DNA of 64,000 bases from Paenibacillus_F sp047238265. GTDB lineage: Bacteria; Bacillota; Bacilli; Paenibacillales; NBRC-103111. The DNA lies in contig NZ_JBDFMM010000001.1 of NCBI RefSeq assembly GCF_047238265.1, forward strand, positions 1,860,001 through 1,924,000. Direction: 5' to 3'. The notes beneath the pieces are model-generated. The model did not search any database. It saw only the letters and a list, made by a program, of their open reading frames with translations, and had not been told where the DNA came from. Below are positions 44,463 through 52,912 of the stretch, piece after piece. The position numbers and the translations under genes are program-made. Every line of letters begins with the position of its first letter. The stretch's first letter is position 1.

Positions 44463-45785
44463 ATGGCAAGACCCATTCTAGCGATTGTGGGGCGTCCGAA
44501 CGTCGGTAAATCGACGATATTTAACCGGATAATCGGCGATCGGCTGGCCATCGTTGAAGATAAACCGGGCGTGACCCGAGACAGATTGTACGGCATCGGC
44601 GAATGGCTGGACCGGGAGTTCAGCGTCATCGACACCGGCGGTATCGAAGTCGAAGGCGAAGATCAGATTATGAAGTCCGTCCGTGTTCAGGCCGAGCTCG
44701 CGATTGAAGAAGCGGACGTTATTATTTTCATGGTAGACGCCAAAGCCGGCGTTACCTCGGCGGACCAGGAAGTGGCCCAGCTTCTTTTCCGGTCCCGCAA
44801 GCCGGTTGTCCTGGCTGTCAACAAGGTGGACAACATTCAGCGGCAGGATGAGATTTACGAATTCTACAGCCTCGGTTTCGGGGACCCGATCGGGATTTCA
44901 GGCGCGCACGGCATCGGAATCGGTGATATGCTGGAAGCCGCATCCGCTCATTTCCCGGATCATGCGGACGAAGAATACGGCGAGGAAGTCATCAAGGTCG
45001 CGCTGATCGGACGACCGAACGTCGGGAAGTCATCGCTTGTAAACGCCATCCTCGGCGAAGACCGGGTCATTGTCAGCGACCAGGCCGGTACGACCCGGGA
45101 TGCGATCGATACGCCTTTCGAGCTTGACGATCAGAAATATGTCATTATCGATACGGCCGGCATGCGCAAACGCGGTAAAGTGTATGAGAATACGGAGAAA
45201 TACAGCGTAATGCGCGCCATGAAAGCCATTGAGCGCGCCGACGTCGTGCTTGTGGTCATCAACGGCGAAGAAGGGATCATCGAGCAGGACAAGCATATCG
45301 CCGGCTACGCGCACGAAGCGGGCAAAGCGGCTATTTTCGTCGTCAACAAGTGGGACGTGGTGGAGAAGGACGACAAGACCATGCACCAGTTCACGCAGAA
45401 GATCCGCGATCACTTCCTGTTTATGACGTACGCGCCGGTTCTGTATGTATCCGCCCGTACCACGCAGCGTGTCCAGAAGCTTCTGCCCATGGTCAACCAG
45501 GTGGCGGAGCAGCATACGATGCGCGTTCAGACTCACGTGCTCAACGACGTGGTCTCCGATGCGGTCATGTTTAACCCTCCTCCGACCGACAAAGGCAAGC
45601 GTCTGCGTATTAACTATGCCACGCAAGTTTCCGTTAAGCCGCCGACCTTTGTTTTCTTTGTAAACGAGCCGGATATGATGCACTTCTCATATGAGCGCTA
45701 TCTCGAAAACAAAATTCGCGGAGCTTTCGGTTTTGAGGGAACCCCGATCCGTTTGTTCACGCGAAGAAAATCCGACGACGAATAG
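44463..45785 (+). CDS. der: Ribosome-associated GTPase Der (EngA)
   Basis: GTPase with two tandem G domains needed for 50S subunit assembly. The 440-residue product has GRPNVGKST (residues 10-18) and a second GRPNVGKSS (about 183-191), DTGGIE and DTAGMR switch motifs, two NKxD motifs and a C-terminal KH-like domain. ATG 44463 follows AAGGAG; the frame is open to 44454. It begins the der-plsY-gpsA block. Confidence 0.97.
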   Translation: MARPILAIVGRPNVGKSTIFNRIIGDRLAIVEDKPGVTRDRLYGIGEWLDREFSVIDTGGIEVEGEDQIMKSVRVQAELAIEEADVIIFMVDAKAGVTSADQEVAQLLFRSRKPVVLAVNKVDNIQRQDEIYEFYSLGFGDPIGISGAHGIGIGDMLEAASAHFPDHADEEYGEEVIKVALIGRPNVGKSSLVNAILGEDRVIVSDQAGTTRDAIDTPFELDDQKYVIIDTAGMRKRGKVYENTEKYSVMRAMKAIERADVVLVVINGEEGIIEQDKHIAGYAHEAGKAAIFVVNKWDVVEKDDKTMHQFTQKIRDHFLFMTYAPVLYVSARTTQRVQKLLPMVNQVAEQHTMRVQTHVLNDVVSDAVMFNPPPTDKGKRLRINYATQVSVKPPTFVFFVNEPDMMHFSYERYLENKIRGAFGFEGTPIRLFTRRKSDDE

Positions 45786-45797
45786 GGGAGAGTTCGT

Positions 45798-46394
45798 TTG
45801 ATCTACATCATTCCCGTAGTGGCAGCTTATTTGCTGGGTTCGCTCAGCTTCAGCTTTATAATTGGGAAATTGGTCAAGGGGATTGACATCCGGGCGCACG
45901 GAAGCGGAAATGCCGGAGCCACCAACACGCTCCGCGTGCTGGGCAAAGGACCGGCCATTCTGGTACTTGCGCTGGATGTCGTTAAAGCGATCCTGGCTGT
46001 GTGGATCGGCAAGTGGATGGCTCCGGACTTGATCTGGGTCCATGTCGCTTGCGGGCTTGCCGTAATTATCGGTCATAACTGGCCGGTATTTTTCGGTTTC
46101 CGGGGCGGTAAAGGCGTAGCTACCGCCATTGGTGTAACGGCTACCCTGTGCTTTCTCCCCGCGCTTTTTGCGGGCCTCATCGCGATCGCTTCCATTGTTC
46201 TTACCCGTTACGTTTCGCTCGGCTCCCTGCTGTTTACGGCACTCTTACCTTTTTTCGTGTGGGGCATGGGAAGACCGGTCGAGATTTTGTGGGGCGTTAT
46301 CGTAATCGGGCTGTTTACTTTTTGGCGGCACCGTACAAATATCAGTAAACTGGTTCAAGGCCGAGAAAATAAGATCGGCTCCAAAAAGGCGTAG
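45798..46394 (+). CDS. plsY: Acyl-phosphate:glycerol-3-phosphate acyltransferase
   Basis: Membrane enzyme that makes lysophosphatidic acid from acyl-phosphate and glycerol 3-phosphate. The 198-residue product has about five helices and the motifs GSGNAGATNTLR, FRGGKGVATA and the C-terminal WRHRTNI. The TTG start follows GGGGAG. Its product is the substrate of PlsC, encoded 6 kb upstream, and gpsA next to it supplies glycerol 3-phosphate. Confidence 0.95.
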   Translation: MIYIIPVVAAYLLGSLSFSFIIGKLVKGIDIRAHGSGNAGATNTLRVLGKGPAILVLALDVVKAILAVWIGKWMAPDLIWVHVACGLAVIIGHNWPVFFGFRGGKGVATAIGVTATLCFLPALFAGLIAIASIVLTRYVSLGSLLFTALLPFFVWGMGRPVEILWGVIVIGLFTFWRHRTNISKLVQGRENKIGSKKA

Positions 46395-46429
46395 CCTGCT
46401 CGATGAATCGGCTTAGAAGGGAGACAGCC

Positions 46430-47470
46430 ATGACTAAACACGTATCCGTACTGGTAGCGGGAAGCTGGGGAACGGCTCTTGCCTCCGTACTGGCCGCCAA
46501 CGATCTGGACGTAACGATTTGGACGAGAAACGCCGGACAGGCGGAAGAGATCAACACTTTACATACCAACAGCCGTTATTTGAAGGACATCGCGCTGTCC
46601 CCCCGCATCCGTGCGACTACATCGATTCGCGAAGCGGTTGAGAACAAGGACGCCGTCGTATTCGTGGTGCCGTCAGCCGGAATGCGCGAGGTGGCGTCTC
46701 AAGTGAGAGAATTCTTAAGCCCGGACACGCTCGTGATTCACGCGACCAAAGGATTCGAATCGCTCACGCTCAAAAGGATGACCACCGTGCTGGCCGAGGA
46801 GCTCCCGCAGTGTGATCCGGGACGAATCGTCGTTCTGTCGGGTCCGAGTCACGCGGAAGAAGTGATCCGGGAATGCCCGACGACCGTCGTTGTCGCGTCC
46901 CCGACGATCGAAGCGGCCGAAGCGGCGCAGGACCTGTTCATCAATTCGTATTTCCGCGTCTACACGAACCCTGACGTAACGGGAGTCGAAGTGGGCGGGG
47001 CACTCAAAAATATCATCGCCCTCGGGGCGGGGCTTTCCGACGGTCTCCAGTTCGGCGACAACGCGAAGGCGGCCCTCTTAACCCGGGGACTCGCCGAAAT
47101 CGCGCGCCTCGGCGCGGAGATGGGGGCCAACCCGATGACCTTTGCGGGCCTTGCGGGAATCGGCGACCTGGTTGTCACCTGTACCAGTACGCACAGCCGC
47201 AACTGGAAAGCGGGCTATCTACTGGGGCAGGGGGAACCGCTGGACCAGGTCCTCGATAAGATGGGCATGGTCGTCGAGGGCGTTAAAACGACGAAGTCCG
47301 CCTACGCGCTTGCCCAGGAATACGGCGTCACCATGCCTATTACGAATGAACTTCACCATGTTCTGTTCGAAGGCAAAACCCCTCGTGCGGCGGTTGAAGA
47401 TCTGATGGGCCGCGGCCGTACGCATGAGATCGAAGAGGTCGCCAATCAGACGGATAAATGGATTCTGTAG
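46430..47470 (+). CDS. gpsA: Glycerol-3-phosphate dehydrogenase [NAD(P)+]
   Basis: Reduces dihydroxyacetone phosphate to glycerol 3-phosphate for phospholipids. The 346-residue product has the nucleotide-binding start VAGSWGTALASVLAAN, the GVEVGGALKNIIALGAG segment with the catalytic lysine, and GLAGIGDLVVTCTSTHSRN. ATG 46430 follows AGGGAG. Family members usually have GAGxWGTA; here the first residues read VAGSWGTA, which is normal. Confidence 0.96.
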   Translation: MTKHVSVLVAGSWGTALASVLAANDLDVTIWTRNAGQAEEINTLHTNSRYLKDIALSPRIRATTSIREAVENKDAVVFVVPSAGMREVASQVREFLSPDTLVIHATKGFESLTLKRMTTVLAEELPQCDPGRIVVLSGPSHAEEVIRECPTTVVVASPTIEAAEAAQDLFINSYFRVYTNPDVTGVEVGGALKNIIALGAGLSDGLQFGDNAKAALLTRGLAEIARLGAEMGANPMTFAGLAGIGDLVVTCTSTHSRNWKAGYLLGQGEPLDQVLDKMGMVVEGVKTTKSAYALAQEYGVTMPITNELHHVLFEGKTPRAAVEDLMGRGRTHEIEEVANQTDKWIL

Positions 47471-47558
47471 CCTACACCATTCCTGCCGAGCCTTCATACA
47501 CTACCATAGATTCAAGTCCAGTTCCTTATAGCGGACAATATGGTTGGGAGGCGGCAGT

Positions 47559-47831
47559 GTGCCTAAAAATCCGAAAGACATTCTTAATGCCGTTAAGAAA
47601 AAAACGGGTAAGAGCGTAACCGAGAAAGATATCCAGAAACTGGCCAGCGGTGTCAAACCGTCAACCGTTCAGGATGAAGCGCAGCTGAGGCAGCTGATTA
47701 AGCAGGTTTCCCAGCTAGTCGGGATCAACGTCCCCGAAGAAACGGTAAGGGAAATCGTCCAGGCGGTTAAAAGCAGCAAGCTGGACGGCAACAACATGCA
47801 GCAGATGATGAATCTCATCATGAAACAATAG
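47559..47831 (+). CDS. spoVIF: Stage VI sporulation protein F
   Basis: A 90-residue protein similar to SpoVIF (YjcC), a mother-cell protein affecting late spore coat assembly. The recognisable stretch runs KKKTGKSVTEKDIQKLASGV and LIKQVSQLVGINVPEETV. GTG 47559 after GGGAGGCGG is taken as the start; the frame is open to 47544. It is monocistronic with a terminator. Confidence 0.75.
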   Translation: MPKNPKDILNAVKKKTGKSVTEKDIQKLASGVKPSTVQDEAQLRQLIKQVSQLVGINVPEETVREIVQAVKSSKLDGNNMQQMMNLIMKQ

Positions 47832-47848
47832 CGGTAACGCCAGCGCAG

Positions 47849-47888
47849 GGGACCGTGGGAAGCCGGAAGGCAGCCCGCGGTCCTTTTG
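47849..47888 (+). terminator. spoVIF terminator
   Basis: GGGACCGTGGG pairs with CCCGCGGTCC around a 14-base loop and is followed by TTTT. Confidence 0.65.
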
Positions 47889-47895
47889 CCCGTGA

Positions 47896-47925
47896 TTCAC
47901 AAAGTTTCCGCCGAAATGCTATAAT
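47896..47925 (+). promoter_or_regulatory. Promoter of the first ferredoxin gene
   Basis: TTCACA (47896-47901) and a perfect TATAAT (47920-47925) with an 18-base spacer, about 48 bases before the start codon. Confidence 0.55.
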
Positions 47926-47972
47926 CAACCTAGGAATGAAGCAGCATCGCTTACACAAAGGGGGAAACATAC

Positions 47973-48266
47973 ATGATTACACTGCGTACGAGAAAAGGGG
48001 ACAAGACCGTCGAAAGCGAGACGGGGCTTACCGTACTTGAGCTGGCCCTCAAACATAAACTCGAGTGGGGACATTCCTGTAAACGGGGAACCTGTGCCCG
48101 CTGCAGATGCTTCGTCAAAGAAGGCCGGGAACGGCTCGCGCCGCCGACGGAAGCGGAACTTGACCGTTTGGAGCCCGAAGAAATCGAGCTGGGCTATCGT
48201 CTTGGGTGTCAGGCTGTGATTCAGGAGACCGGCGACGTTTCCGTTACTCACAAGCCTTACTTCTAG
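47973..48266 (+). CDS. 2Fe-2S ferredoxin
   Basis: A 97-residue plant-type (beta-grasp) ferredoxin. Cluster ligands are in GHSCKRGTCARCRC and a later LGCQA cysteine, the C-x4-C-x2-C...C pattern. AAAGGGGG precedes ATG 47973. It is followed after nine bases by a nucleotidyltransferase-like gene and then by a second ferredoxin gene. Redox partners are unknown. Confidence 0.88.
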   Translation: MITLRTRKGDKTVESETGLTVLELALKHKLEWGHSCKRGTCARCRCFVKEGRERLAPPTEAELDRLEPEEIELGYRLGCQAVIQETGDVSVTHKPYF

Positions 48267-48275
48267 GAGGTCGCC

Positions 48276-48911
48276 ATGAAAAGCGAACGATCAACGGAGC
48301 GGCAGACGGAGCACGAAACATCCCGGGATCTCCGTTTGGAAGAATCGCTAGTTCTGGGCATGCGGCAGGCGGCCCGTCTGCTTAACGGCACCGGTACCGG
48401 CTGGCTGATCGGCGGAAGCTGTGCTCTGGCCCTGCAGGGCGTGGAAATCGGAGCACAGCCGCGGGATCTGGACCTGTATGTCGATACGGATCAGGCGGCA
48501 GCGGCTGCCCGCATTCTGAAGCCGTATGCCGTCGATGAGCAGAAGCTGGACCGCACGGGCATCTACGAATCGCTGCTCAGTCATTACGCGATCGGCGGCA
48601 TTCAGGTGGAGCTCGTGGGCGGGTTTAAAGTGTGCGCGGCGGGATCGCAGTACACGGTCGAAGCAGCCTACTTAAGGGAGAAGTACGCGGAGGTGCGGCA
48701 GTTGGCAGATGAGAGGGTGGCACTAATGCCGCTTGCGCACGAACTGCTCTTCAACATCCTGCGTGATCGTCCCGACCGGTACGAGGCTATCGCAAAGACG
48801 ATCAACGGCTGTCCGGGCCGGTATGAAGCCGTCCTGACAGACCTGTTGTCCCGAAACAGCTGGGGAGAGCCCGCTTTGTCAACCGTCAGGCGCCTAATTC
48901 CGGGCTTATAG
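48276..48911 (+). CDS. Nucleotidyltransferase-fold protein
   Basis: A 211-residue protein with the nucleotidyltransferase signature GGSCALALQG followed by PRDLDLYVD, which supplies a GGS and D-x-D pair as in MNT/AbiEii-type enzymes. Substrate unknown. AGGAGGT lies before ATG 48276. It shares an operon with the upstream ferredoxin. The domain is used in antibiotic modification, toxin-antitoxin systems and tRNA metabolism; nothing here picks one. Confidence 0.75.
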   Translation: MKSERSTERQTEHETSRDLRLEESLVLGMRQAARLLNGTGTGWLIGGSCALALQGVEIGAQPRDLDLYVDTDQAAAAARILKPYAVDEQKLDRTGIYESLLSHYAIGGIQVELVGGFKVCAAGSQYTVEAAYLREKYAEVRQLADERVALMPLAHELLFNILRDRPDRYEAIAKTINGCPGRYEAVLTDLLSRNSWGEPALSTVRRLIPGL

Positions 48912-49030
48912 AAGTATGCACCGGTTTCCGCGGCTTCGGCCTTCTTCTCATGACCTGAGGCCCGGCTGGGCCCAGTAACAGGAACCGGTTTAGAAGTAAG
49001 CAAATCTCGTAGACAGAGGGAGGGGCGAAA

Positions 49031-49384
49031 ATGAACCGGACCAACCCGAAGGTGACGTTTATGCCGGACAACCGCAGCGCCTCCGTCCGCTTGAATACCA
49101 CCCTGCTGGATGCCGCGAGGCGGGCCGGTGTGCACATCCGCACCCGGTGCAGCGGGCAGGCGGCCTGCCTGATGTGCAAAGTGCACGCCGGGGATCAGAG
49201 CGGCCTGGCCGAGCCGAACAAGAACGAGCGGCTCAAGCTCGGCGGCCAGCTGCAGGAAGGGCTGCGTCTGTCCTGTCAGGCGAGGATCACGGGCGATGTG
49301 ACGGTGACCGTCCCCGAAGACCCGCTGAAAGCCGCCGTACGCGCCCAACTGGCCAAGCAGCGGGAAGAGGATGACTGGCCTTAG
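49031..49384 (+). CDS. 2Fe-2S ferredoxin (second copy)
   Basis: A 117-residue beta-grasp ferredoxin with cluster cysteines in RCSGQAACLMC and LSCQA. Residues 1-15 and the charged C-terminal tail differ from the copy at 47973, so it is a diverged paralogue rather than a recent duplicate. GAGGGAGGGG precedes ATG 49031. Confidence 0.87.
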   Translation: MNRTNPKVTFMPDNRSASVRLNTTLLDAARRAGVHIRTRCSGQAACLMCKVHAGDQSGLAEPNKNERLKLGGQLQEGLRLSCQARITGDVTVTVPEDPLKAAVRAQLAKQREEDDWP

Positions 49385-49431
49385 AACCGATTCCACAGCA
49401 ATTCGTGAGAAACAAAACCAAAGGAGAACCG

Positions 49432-50190
49432 ATGATGACGATCGTAAAGGGCGCTCTTGCCGGGCGTCTTACGGTACTGATGGCCGCTTTGTTTTCGCTG
49501 GCATTGCTCGGCGGCTGCATGTATCCCAAAGAAATGCGCAAAGAAAATCAGACGAATCCGGGCGAGTTTATTGCCGTAGTCCAGCAGAGCATCGACGAGT
49601 ATCATGCCAAAAAAAGCGTTTACCCCATTAAGAACAGCGAAATGGACACACCGCTTTATGAAAAGTACGTGATTGATTTTCAGAAGCTGAAAAACAGCGG
49701 CTATTTGTCCAACCTCCCGGGCAATGCTTACGAGAGCGGCGGCGATTTTATTTATGTGCTCACAGATCCCGATACGAAGGCCAAAGTAAAGCTTTTCGAT
49801 CTGGTGGCTTACCGGACCACGGACGACGTTCAGAAGAAAGTAAACGACTATATCAGCAAAAACAACGGCGCCGTTCCGGGCGGGGAGACCTATTCCCCGG
49901 GCTTCAAGTATGTGGACTTCGGCAAAATCGGCATGAAAACGCCCGAAATCAAAAGCGTCTATAACCGTCAGAGCCTGATTAATTTCCTTGTTCATGACTC
50001 CGGCAAAGTTGCGATTGATTATGCACCCGATCTGGCTCAAAAAATCAGGGACAAGCAGCTTCAAGCCGCGCTGAAGGACGGTCAGGACCTCCTGCCTCTT
50101 CTGGTGGAAGACTCCCATTTCGTTCCTGTTATGTCCTTTGAGTACAAATGGGACAGCGCGACAAGCAAACCTGTCCCCTTCTTGAAATAG
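49432..50190 (+). CDS. Lipoprotein (YphF position)
   Basis: A 252-residue protein with a lipoprotein signal peptide: a hydrophobic stretch and lipobox LLGGC, with the lipidated Cys near residue 30. It lies just before spoIVA as yphF does in B. subtilis. AAAGGAG precedes ATG 49432. The soluble part is rich in Lys/Asp/Tyr without catalytic motifs. Function unknown. Confidence 0.75.
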   Translation: MMTIVKGALAGRLTVLMAALFSLALLGGCMYPKEMRKENQTNPGEFIAVVQQSIDEYHAKKSVYPIKNSEMDTPLYEKYVIDFQKLKNSGYLSNLPGNAYESGGDFIYVLTDPDTKAKVKLFDLVAYRTTDDVQKKVNDYISKNNGAVPGGETYSPGFKYVDFGKIGMKTPEIKSVYNRQSLINFLVHDSGKVAIDYAPDLAQKIRDKQLQAALKDGQDLLPLLVEDSHFVPVMSFEYKWDSATSKPVPFLK

Positions 50191-50242
50191 TCCGGCGGGC
50201 AGATACCGCAAGGCGGCTTTACATACCGTATACGGATTTCCG

Positions 50243-50280
50243 AACCCCTTTTTTCCGCGATGGAGAAAAGGGGTTTTTCG
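50243..50280 (+). terminator. Lipoprotein gene terminator
   Basis: AACCCCTTTT..TCC pairs with GGA..AAAAGGGGTT and ends in T5. Confidence 0.7.
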
Positions 50281-50337
50281 CGTCCGGCGCATATTCGGGT
50301 ACCGGTGCTCATATATTTTTTCAGAGATTATTGCCAG

Positions 50338-50364
50338 GCATATTTCGACGACCGGCACATATAT
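50338..50364 (+). promoter_or_regulatory. Candidate SigE promoter of spoIVA
   Basis: GCATATTT near 50338 resembles the SigE -35 (KMATATTT). CATATTT at 50358, about 12 bases on, partly matches the -10 CATACAHT. spoIVA is SigE-dependent in B. subtilis. The -10 match is weak. Confidence 0.35.
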
Positions 50365-50480
50365 TTGTTACAAGTCCAAATGATGTACGAGTTATGTCGC
50401 ATACGGATGGCAAAGGGAAGGCCGGCTGAAGAACGTATCGTGGCTCTCGCTTCATTTAACAACCTGTAGGAGGGATTCTC

Positions 50481-51959
50481 TTGGAGAAAGTGGATATCTT
50501 TAAAGACATTGCTGAGCGAACGGGAGGAGATATTTACCTGGGGGTCGTTGGAGCGGTCCGTACGGGAAAATCGACCTTCATCAAACGCTTCGTGGAATCA
50601 GTTGTACTGCCTAACATCCAGAGTGAAACCGATCGCATCAGAGCCACGGATGAGCTCCCGCAGAGTGCGGCAGGGCGCACGATTATGACGACCGAACCGA
50701 AGTTCGTGCCGAATAACGCCGTGCAGATTTCCGTAGCGGAAGGGCTTAACGTCAACGTCAGACTGGTCGATTGCGTCGGCTATGCGGTGGAAGGCGCGAA
50801 AGGCTACGAGGATGAAAACGGTCCCCGGATGATTTCGACGCCTTGGTTTGACGAGCCGATCCCCTTCCAGGAAGCGGCTGAAATCGGCACGCGCAAAGTC
50901 ATTCAGGAACATTCGACGCTGGGGGTCGTCGTGACGACCGACGGAACGATTTCAGATATTCCGCGTTCGTCTTATGTGCTGGCGGAAGAAAGAGTCATCG
51001 CGGAGCTGAAAGAAGTCGGCAAGCCGTTCATCGTTGTGATCAACTCGCAAAAACCGAACAGCGAGCCGGCCCAGGAACTCCGCAGCGAGCTGCAGAGCAA
51101 ATACGACATCCCCGTCGTGACGATGAGCGTAGCGACGGCAGGCGAAGACGAGATGATCGGCGTGCTCCGTGAAGTTCTGTACGAATTTCCGGTGCATGAA
51201 GTGAACGTAAACCTGCCGAGCTGGGTGATGGTGCTTCCGGAGAAGCACTGGCTGCGCACGCATTTCGAAAATTCCGTCCGCGATACCGTCCAGGACATCC
51301 GGCGACTGCGCGACGTAGAGCGGGTTGTCGGACAATTCTCCGAATACGAGTTCATTGACAGGGCGGCCCTTGCGGGAATGAACATGGGGCAGGGTGTGGC
51401 CGAAATCGACCTGTACGCACCGGATGAACTGTACGATAAAATTTTGGTCGAAGTGGTCGGCGTGGAGATTCGCGGTAAAGATCACCTGCTTCAGCTGATG
51501 CAGGAGTTCACTCACGCGAAGAGGGAATACGACCAGTTCGCCGAAGCGCTGGAAATGGTCAAAACGACCGGTTACGGCATCGCGCCGCCTACGCTGGCGG
51601 AAATGGCGCTGGATGAGCCGGAGCTTATCCGTCAGGGTTCCCGCTTCGGTGTGAGGCTGAAGGCGACGGCTCCTTCGATACATATGATCCGTGTCGATGT
51701 GGAGTCGGAGTTTTCCCCGATTATCGGAACGGAGAAGCAGAGCGAGGAGCTTGTACGCTACCTGATGCAGGACTTCGAGGACAATCCGCTCAAAATCTGG
51801 GAGTCCGATATTTTCGGCCGCTCCCTGCACTCCATCGTACGGGAAGGCATTCAAGGAAAGCTCGCCATGATGCCGGATAACGCCCGCTATAAGCTGCAGG
51901 AAACGCTCGGACGTATTATCAACGAAGGCTCGGGCGGACTCATCGCCATCATTTTATAA
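50481..51959 (+). CDS. spoIVA: Spore coat morphogenetic ATPase SpoIVA
   Basis: ATPase that polymerises on the forespore surface as the base layer of the coat. The 492-residue product has Walker A GAVRTGKST (residues 24-32), SPOIVA-type GTPase-like and middle domains and a conserved C-terminus ending near RIINEGSGGLIAIIL. The TTG start follows AGGAGGGA. Length matches the B. subtilis protein. Confidence 0.97.
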   Translation: MEKVDIFKDIAERTGGDIYLGVVGAVRTGKSTFIKRFVESVVLPNIQSETDRIRATDELPQSAAGRTIMTTEPKFVPNNAVQISVAEGLNVNVRLVDCVGYAVEGAKGYEDENGPRMISTPWFDEPIPFQEAAEIGTRKVIQEHSTLGVVVTTDGTISDIPRSSYVLAEERVIAELKEVGKPFIVVINSQKPNSEPAQELRSELQSKYDIPVVTMSVATAGEDEMIGVLREVLYEFPVHEVNVNLPSWVMVLPEKHWLRTHFENSVRDTVQDIRRLRDVERVVGQFSEYEFIDRAALAGMNMGQGVAEIDLYAPDELYDKILVEVVGVEIRGKDHLLQLMQEFTHAKREYDQFAEALEMVKTTGYGIAPPTLAEMALDEPELIRQGSRFGVRLKATAPSIHMIRVDVESEFSPIIGTEKQSEELVRYLMQDFEDNPLKIWESDIFGRSLHSIVREGIQGKLAMMPDNARYKLQETLGRIINEGSGGLIAIIL

Positions 51960-51994
51960 CGAGCTTGACATTTCGCTTTTCTTCCATGATCAAT

Positions 51995-52048
51995 GGGGGA
52001 ATTCTTCAGAGAACTTCACGTTCTCCAAGAATTTCCCTGTTTTTTTGT
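51995..52048 (+). terminator. spoIVA terminator
   Basis: GGGGAATTCTT..AGAGAAC pairs with GTTCTC..AAGAATTTCCC around a short loop, followed by T7. Confidence 0.8.
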
Positions 52049-52072
52049 GCATTTTCCACAAAATCAGCGACT

Positions 52073-52101
52073 TTGACTTGAAATAAGCTCTAGCGTATAT
52101 T
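52073..52101 (+). promoter_or_regulatory. hup promoter
   Basis: TTGACT (52073-52078) and TATATT (52096-52101) with a 17-base spacer. The resulting leader is about 135 bases, T-rich near its 5' end. Confidence 0.55.
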
Positions 52102-52241
52102 ACTATAAGTTTGTTTCGTTTTCTTCGGTACTCGTTTTTCGTTGATGGGCTTGGGCTTTTGCCCGGTTCATGTATATTTTTTAACGAAACGGTGAAAACA
52201 GAAAGTAAAACAGTAGATATTTTGGGAGGGAGGTGAAAGGC

Positions 52242-52514
52242 ATGAATAAATCCGAACTGATTGCTAAAGTATCTGAGACCTCCGAGCTTTCCAAGAAGGA
52301 TGCGACGAAAGCGGTTGACGCGGTGTTCGATGCAATTTCCGAAGCTCTTCAGCAGGGCGACAAAGTTCAGCTTGTTGGTTTCGGCAACTTCGAAGTTCGC
52401 GAGCGCTCCGCACGTAAAGGACGCAACCCGCAAACAGGCGATGAAATCGAAATCCCTGCAAGCAAAATTCCTGCTTTCAAACCTGGCAAAGCGCTGAGAG
52501 ACGGCATTCAATAA
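52242..52514 (+). CDS. hup: DNA-binding protein HU (HBsu)
   Basis: Histone-like nucleoid protein. The 90-residue product has the HU signature VGFGNFEVRERSARKGRNPQTG and the C-terminal KIPAFKPGKALRD. ATG 52242 after GGAGGTG is chosen over GTG 52233. Its position between spoIVA and mtrB is the same as B. subtilis hbs. Confidence 0.97.
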   Translation: MNKSELIAKVSETSELSKKDATKAVDAVFDAISEALQQGDKVQLVGFGNFEVRERSARKGRNPQTGDEIEIPASKIPAFKPGKALRDGIQ

Positions 52515-52543
52515 TCGCTTCTCTTACATATGGATTTTGTGTA

Positions 52544-52580
52544 GACCGTGTGCCTTCGGGCGCGCGGTTTAGTTTTTATT
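52544..52580 (+). terminator. hup terminator
   Basis: A ten-base stem ACCGTGTGCC/GGCGCGCGGT (with G-U pairs) around a UUCG tetraloop, then a T-rich tail. Confidence 0.7.
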
Positions 52581-52597
52581 GCCTCCTTTTTTCCGCA

Positions 52598-52625
52598 TTG
52601 ACAACTTGCGATTATTCGGTATAAT
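52598..52625 (+). promoter_or_regulatory. tRNA-Pro promoter
   Basis: Perfect TTGACA (52598-52603) and TATAAT (52620-52625) with a 16-base spacer, 13 bases before the tRNA. Confidence 0.75.
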
Positions 52626-52638
52626 AGGGATACGGCGT

Positions 52639-52715
52639 CGGGGTATGGCGCAGTCTGGTAGCGCGCACCCTTGGGGTGGGTGAGGCCGTGGGTTCAAATC
52701 CCGCTACTCCGACCA
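52639..52715 (+). tRNA. tRNA-Pro (anticodon GGG), CCA encoded
   Basis: Full cloverleaf: acceptor CGGGGTA/TACTCCG, D stem GCGC/GCGC, anticodon stem CACCC/GGGTG with loop TTGGGGT (anticodon GGG at 52673-52675), T stem GTGGG/CCCGC with TTCAAAT, discriminator A and encoded CCA at 52713-52715. It has its own strong promoter and a downstream terminator. Confidence 0.96.
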
Positions 52716-52734
52716 TGAAACCTATACATAACTC

Positions 52735-52778
52735 AAATGCTTTCGATCGGGATGAATTCCGGACGGAAGCATTTTTTA
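52735..52778 (+). terminator. tRNA-Pro terminator
   Basis: AAATGCTTTCG pairs with CGGAAGCATTT around a loop, then T6. No gene occupies the rest of the gap up to 52912. Confidence 0.65.
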
Positions 52779-52912
52779 ATGCTTTCCTTCCGGCGGGGCG
52801 AGAAGCTCCCGGCAAGCGGTACACGGCATTACATGACGGCGGGCGCTTTTTTTGGAAGGGGCGCCCAATTGTGTTACGATAGATCCAACAAATCCGCAGG
52901 AGGGAAACGAAC

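Noticed and set aside
52652..52660. CAGTCTGG in the tRNA-Pro D loop, matching the recurrent inserted motif.
   Set aside because: The D loop has the normal length and tRNA-Pro genes commonly have AGCCTGG here, so no extra base is present.
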